Notes under the pieces: generated by a model | What the model was told of the DNA's origin: nothing | Databases searched by the model: none | What the model saw: only the letters and a program-made list of their open reading frames with translations | Program-made: the position numbers and the translations under genes | Assembly (NCBI GenBank): GCA_051646105.1 | Contig: JBOFCO010000185.1 | Span: forward strand, 1-13,176 | Direction of reading: 5' to 3' | Length of the DNA stretch: 13,176 bases | From: JBOFCO01 sp051646105 | GTDB lineage: Bacteria > Pseudomonadota > Alphaproteobacteria > Rhodobacterales > Rhodobacteraceae | Shown here: in pieces, positions 12,532 to 13,176 of the stretch | How the letters are laid out: each line of letters begins with the position of its first letter | Numbering within the stretch: position 1 is the first letter of the stretch

Positions 12532-13176
12532 TTTCGGCATCGTGCTGGCCAAGGCGCGGCGATGGCCGGTCAAGTGACAGCGTGGCGCCGGAAAAGGTGA
12601 AGGGGCTGCGCACGCCGGGAATGCCGCCGGGGGCGATTTGCATCGCGCGGGCGCGAATTTGAGGATCGGAAAAAACCTCTGCCAGATCGTTGATCGGCCC
12701 GGCAGGCACCCCTGCCGCTTCACATGCCGTCAGGACGGCGGCCTTGGTCATCGCCGCCAGGGCAGGCGAGAGCGCCTTTGTTACCGCATCACGGTTTTCC
12801 ACACGCCCGGAATTGGTGGCATAGGCGACCACATCGGCCAACGAGGGCAGACCCGCGACATCGCAAAACCTGCGAAACTGAGCATCGTTTCCGACCGCGA
12901 CGATCACCCAGCCGTCAGAGCAGGCAAAGACCTGATAGGGCACAAGATTGGGGTGGGCGTTGCCCAGCCGCTGCGGGGCAGTGCCGGTCGCCAGATAGTT
13001 CATCGCCTGATTGGCCATGATCGCGGTCGCCACATCCAGCAGCGCCATGTCGATATGCTGGCCCCGCCCGGTGCGCCCGCGCTGCACCAGCGCGGCAAGG
13101 ACTGCGGTTGCGGCATAAACGCCCGTGAACACATCCGTCACCGCCACGCCGACCTTCTGCGGCTGTCCATCAGGAT
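12500..13176 (-). CDS. Family III CoA-transferase (CaiB/BaiF), 5' end cut by window
   Basis: Family III CoA-transferases move CoA between carboxylic acids through an aspartyl-CoA thioester. About 225 C-terminal residues of a family that is usually near 400 aa are visible; the start lies beyond 13176. The reading frame is open to the window edge with PDGQPQKVGVAVTDVFTG, followed by GRGQHIDMALLD with the probable catalytic aspartate (ALLD), AHPNLVPYQVF, GNDAQFRRFCDVAGLP, EAAGVPAGPIND and VRSPFTFSGAT, all in family order. GTG at 13147 is internal, not the start. The substrate cannot be told. The stop (12500-12502) falls inside the end of lpxK, giving a 32-nt convergent overlap with no terminator between. 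Confidence 0.9.
   Translation of the reverse strand, partial: PDGQPQKVGVAVTDVFTGVYAATAVLAALVQRGRTGRGQHIDMALLDVATAIMANQAMNYLATGTAPQRLGNAHPNLVPYQVFACSDGWVIVAVGNDAQFRRFCDVAGLPSLADVVAYATNSGRVENRDAVTKALSPALAAMTKAAVLTACEAAGVPAGPINDLAEVFSDPQIRARAMQIAPGGIPGVRSPFTFSGATLSLDRPSPRLGQHDAEISAELTKQRG

Noticed and set aside
1..13176. tRNA, rRNA, CRISPR, insertion sequence, prophage or defence system
   Set aside because: No cloverleaf-like tRNA, spaced direct-repeat array, transposase, terminal repeat pair or nuclease/toxin gene was recognised on either strand.

Overview
The window looks like chromosomal DNA from a GC-rich alphaproteobacterium, most likely a member of the Rhodobacteraceae (Paracoccus/Rhodobacter relatives). 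The reasons are the codon use, a lipid A gene set with a DUF4170 gene beside a divergent Kdo-transferase-like gene and lpxK, a cytoplasmic YkuD-type L,D-transpeptidase of the kind common in that family, and a CenR-like orphan response regulator. No rRNA, tRNA, CRISPR array, insertion sequence or phage gene was seen. Most genes are ordinary housekeeping or metabolic genes.

Layout. Positions 1-1480 (minus strand) hold the first 493 codons of an amylosucrase-type GH13 glucansucrase, cut by the window edge. Upstream on the same strand is an L,D-transpeptidase (1542-2057). Diverging from it is an OmpR-family response regulator (2201-2887) with an 8-2-8 dyad in its promoter region and a textbook intrinsic terminator (2982-3008). 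An MFS_3/DHA3 exporter (3007-4242, minus) diverges from exodeoxyribonuclease III (4319-5107, plus). A lower-GC patch (about 5108-5730) carries a small secreted protein (5215-5595, minus), followed by an SGNH/GDSL hydrolase (5735-6370, minus).

Positions 6482-8263 (plus) form a tight three-gene operon: a thioredoxin-TPR protein of the YbbN/CnoX type, a Lon-substrate-binding-domain protein and a Trm112/UPF0434-like small protein. The second and third overlap by ATGA. Opposite them on the minus strand are gabT (8584-9858) and, just downstream of it, a previously hidden pseudogene (8298-8514). That pseudogene is an internally deleted, twice-frameshifted remnant of a Tat-exported agmatine deiminase. 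Positions 10016-12531 (plus) form the DUF4170 / waaA-like / lpxK operon of lipid A-Kdo biosynthesis. A family III CoA-transferase (12500-13176, minus, cut by the edge) runs into the end of lpxK with a 32-nt overlap.

How the genes work together. Two clusters have clear internal logic. The trx-TPR/LON/Trm112 operon suggests protein quality control. The DUF4170/waaA/lpxK operon suggests outer-membrane lipid A assembly. The gabT-aguA remnant pair suggests a former agmatine-to-putrescine-to-GABA degradation route of which only gabT survives here. I see no convincing undescribed multi-gene system. The items most worth a second look are the agmatine deiminase remnant, the altered catalytic motif of the WaaA-like protein, the low-GC secreted-protein patch and the dyad before the response regulator.
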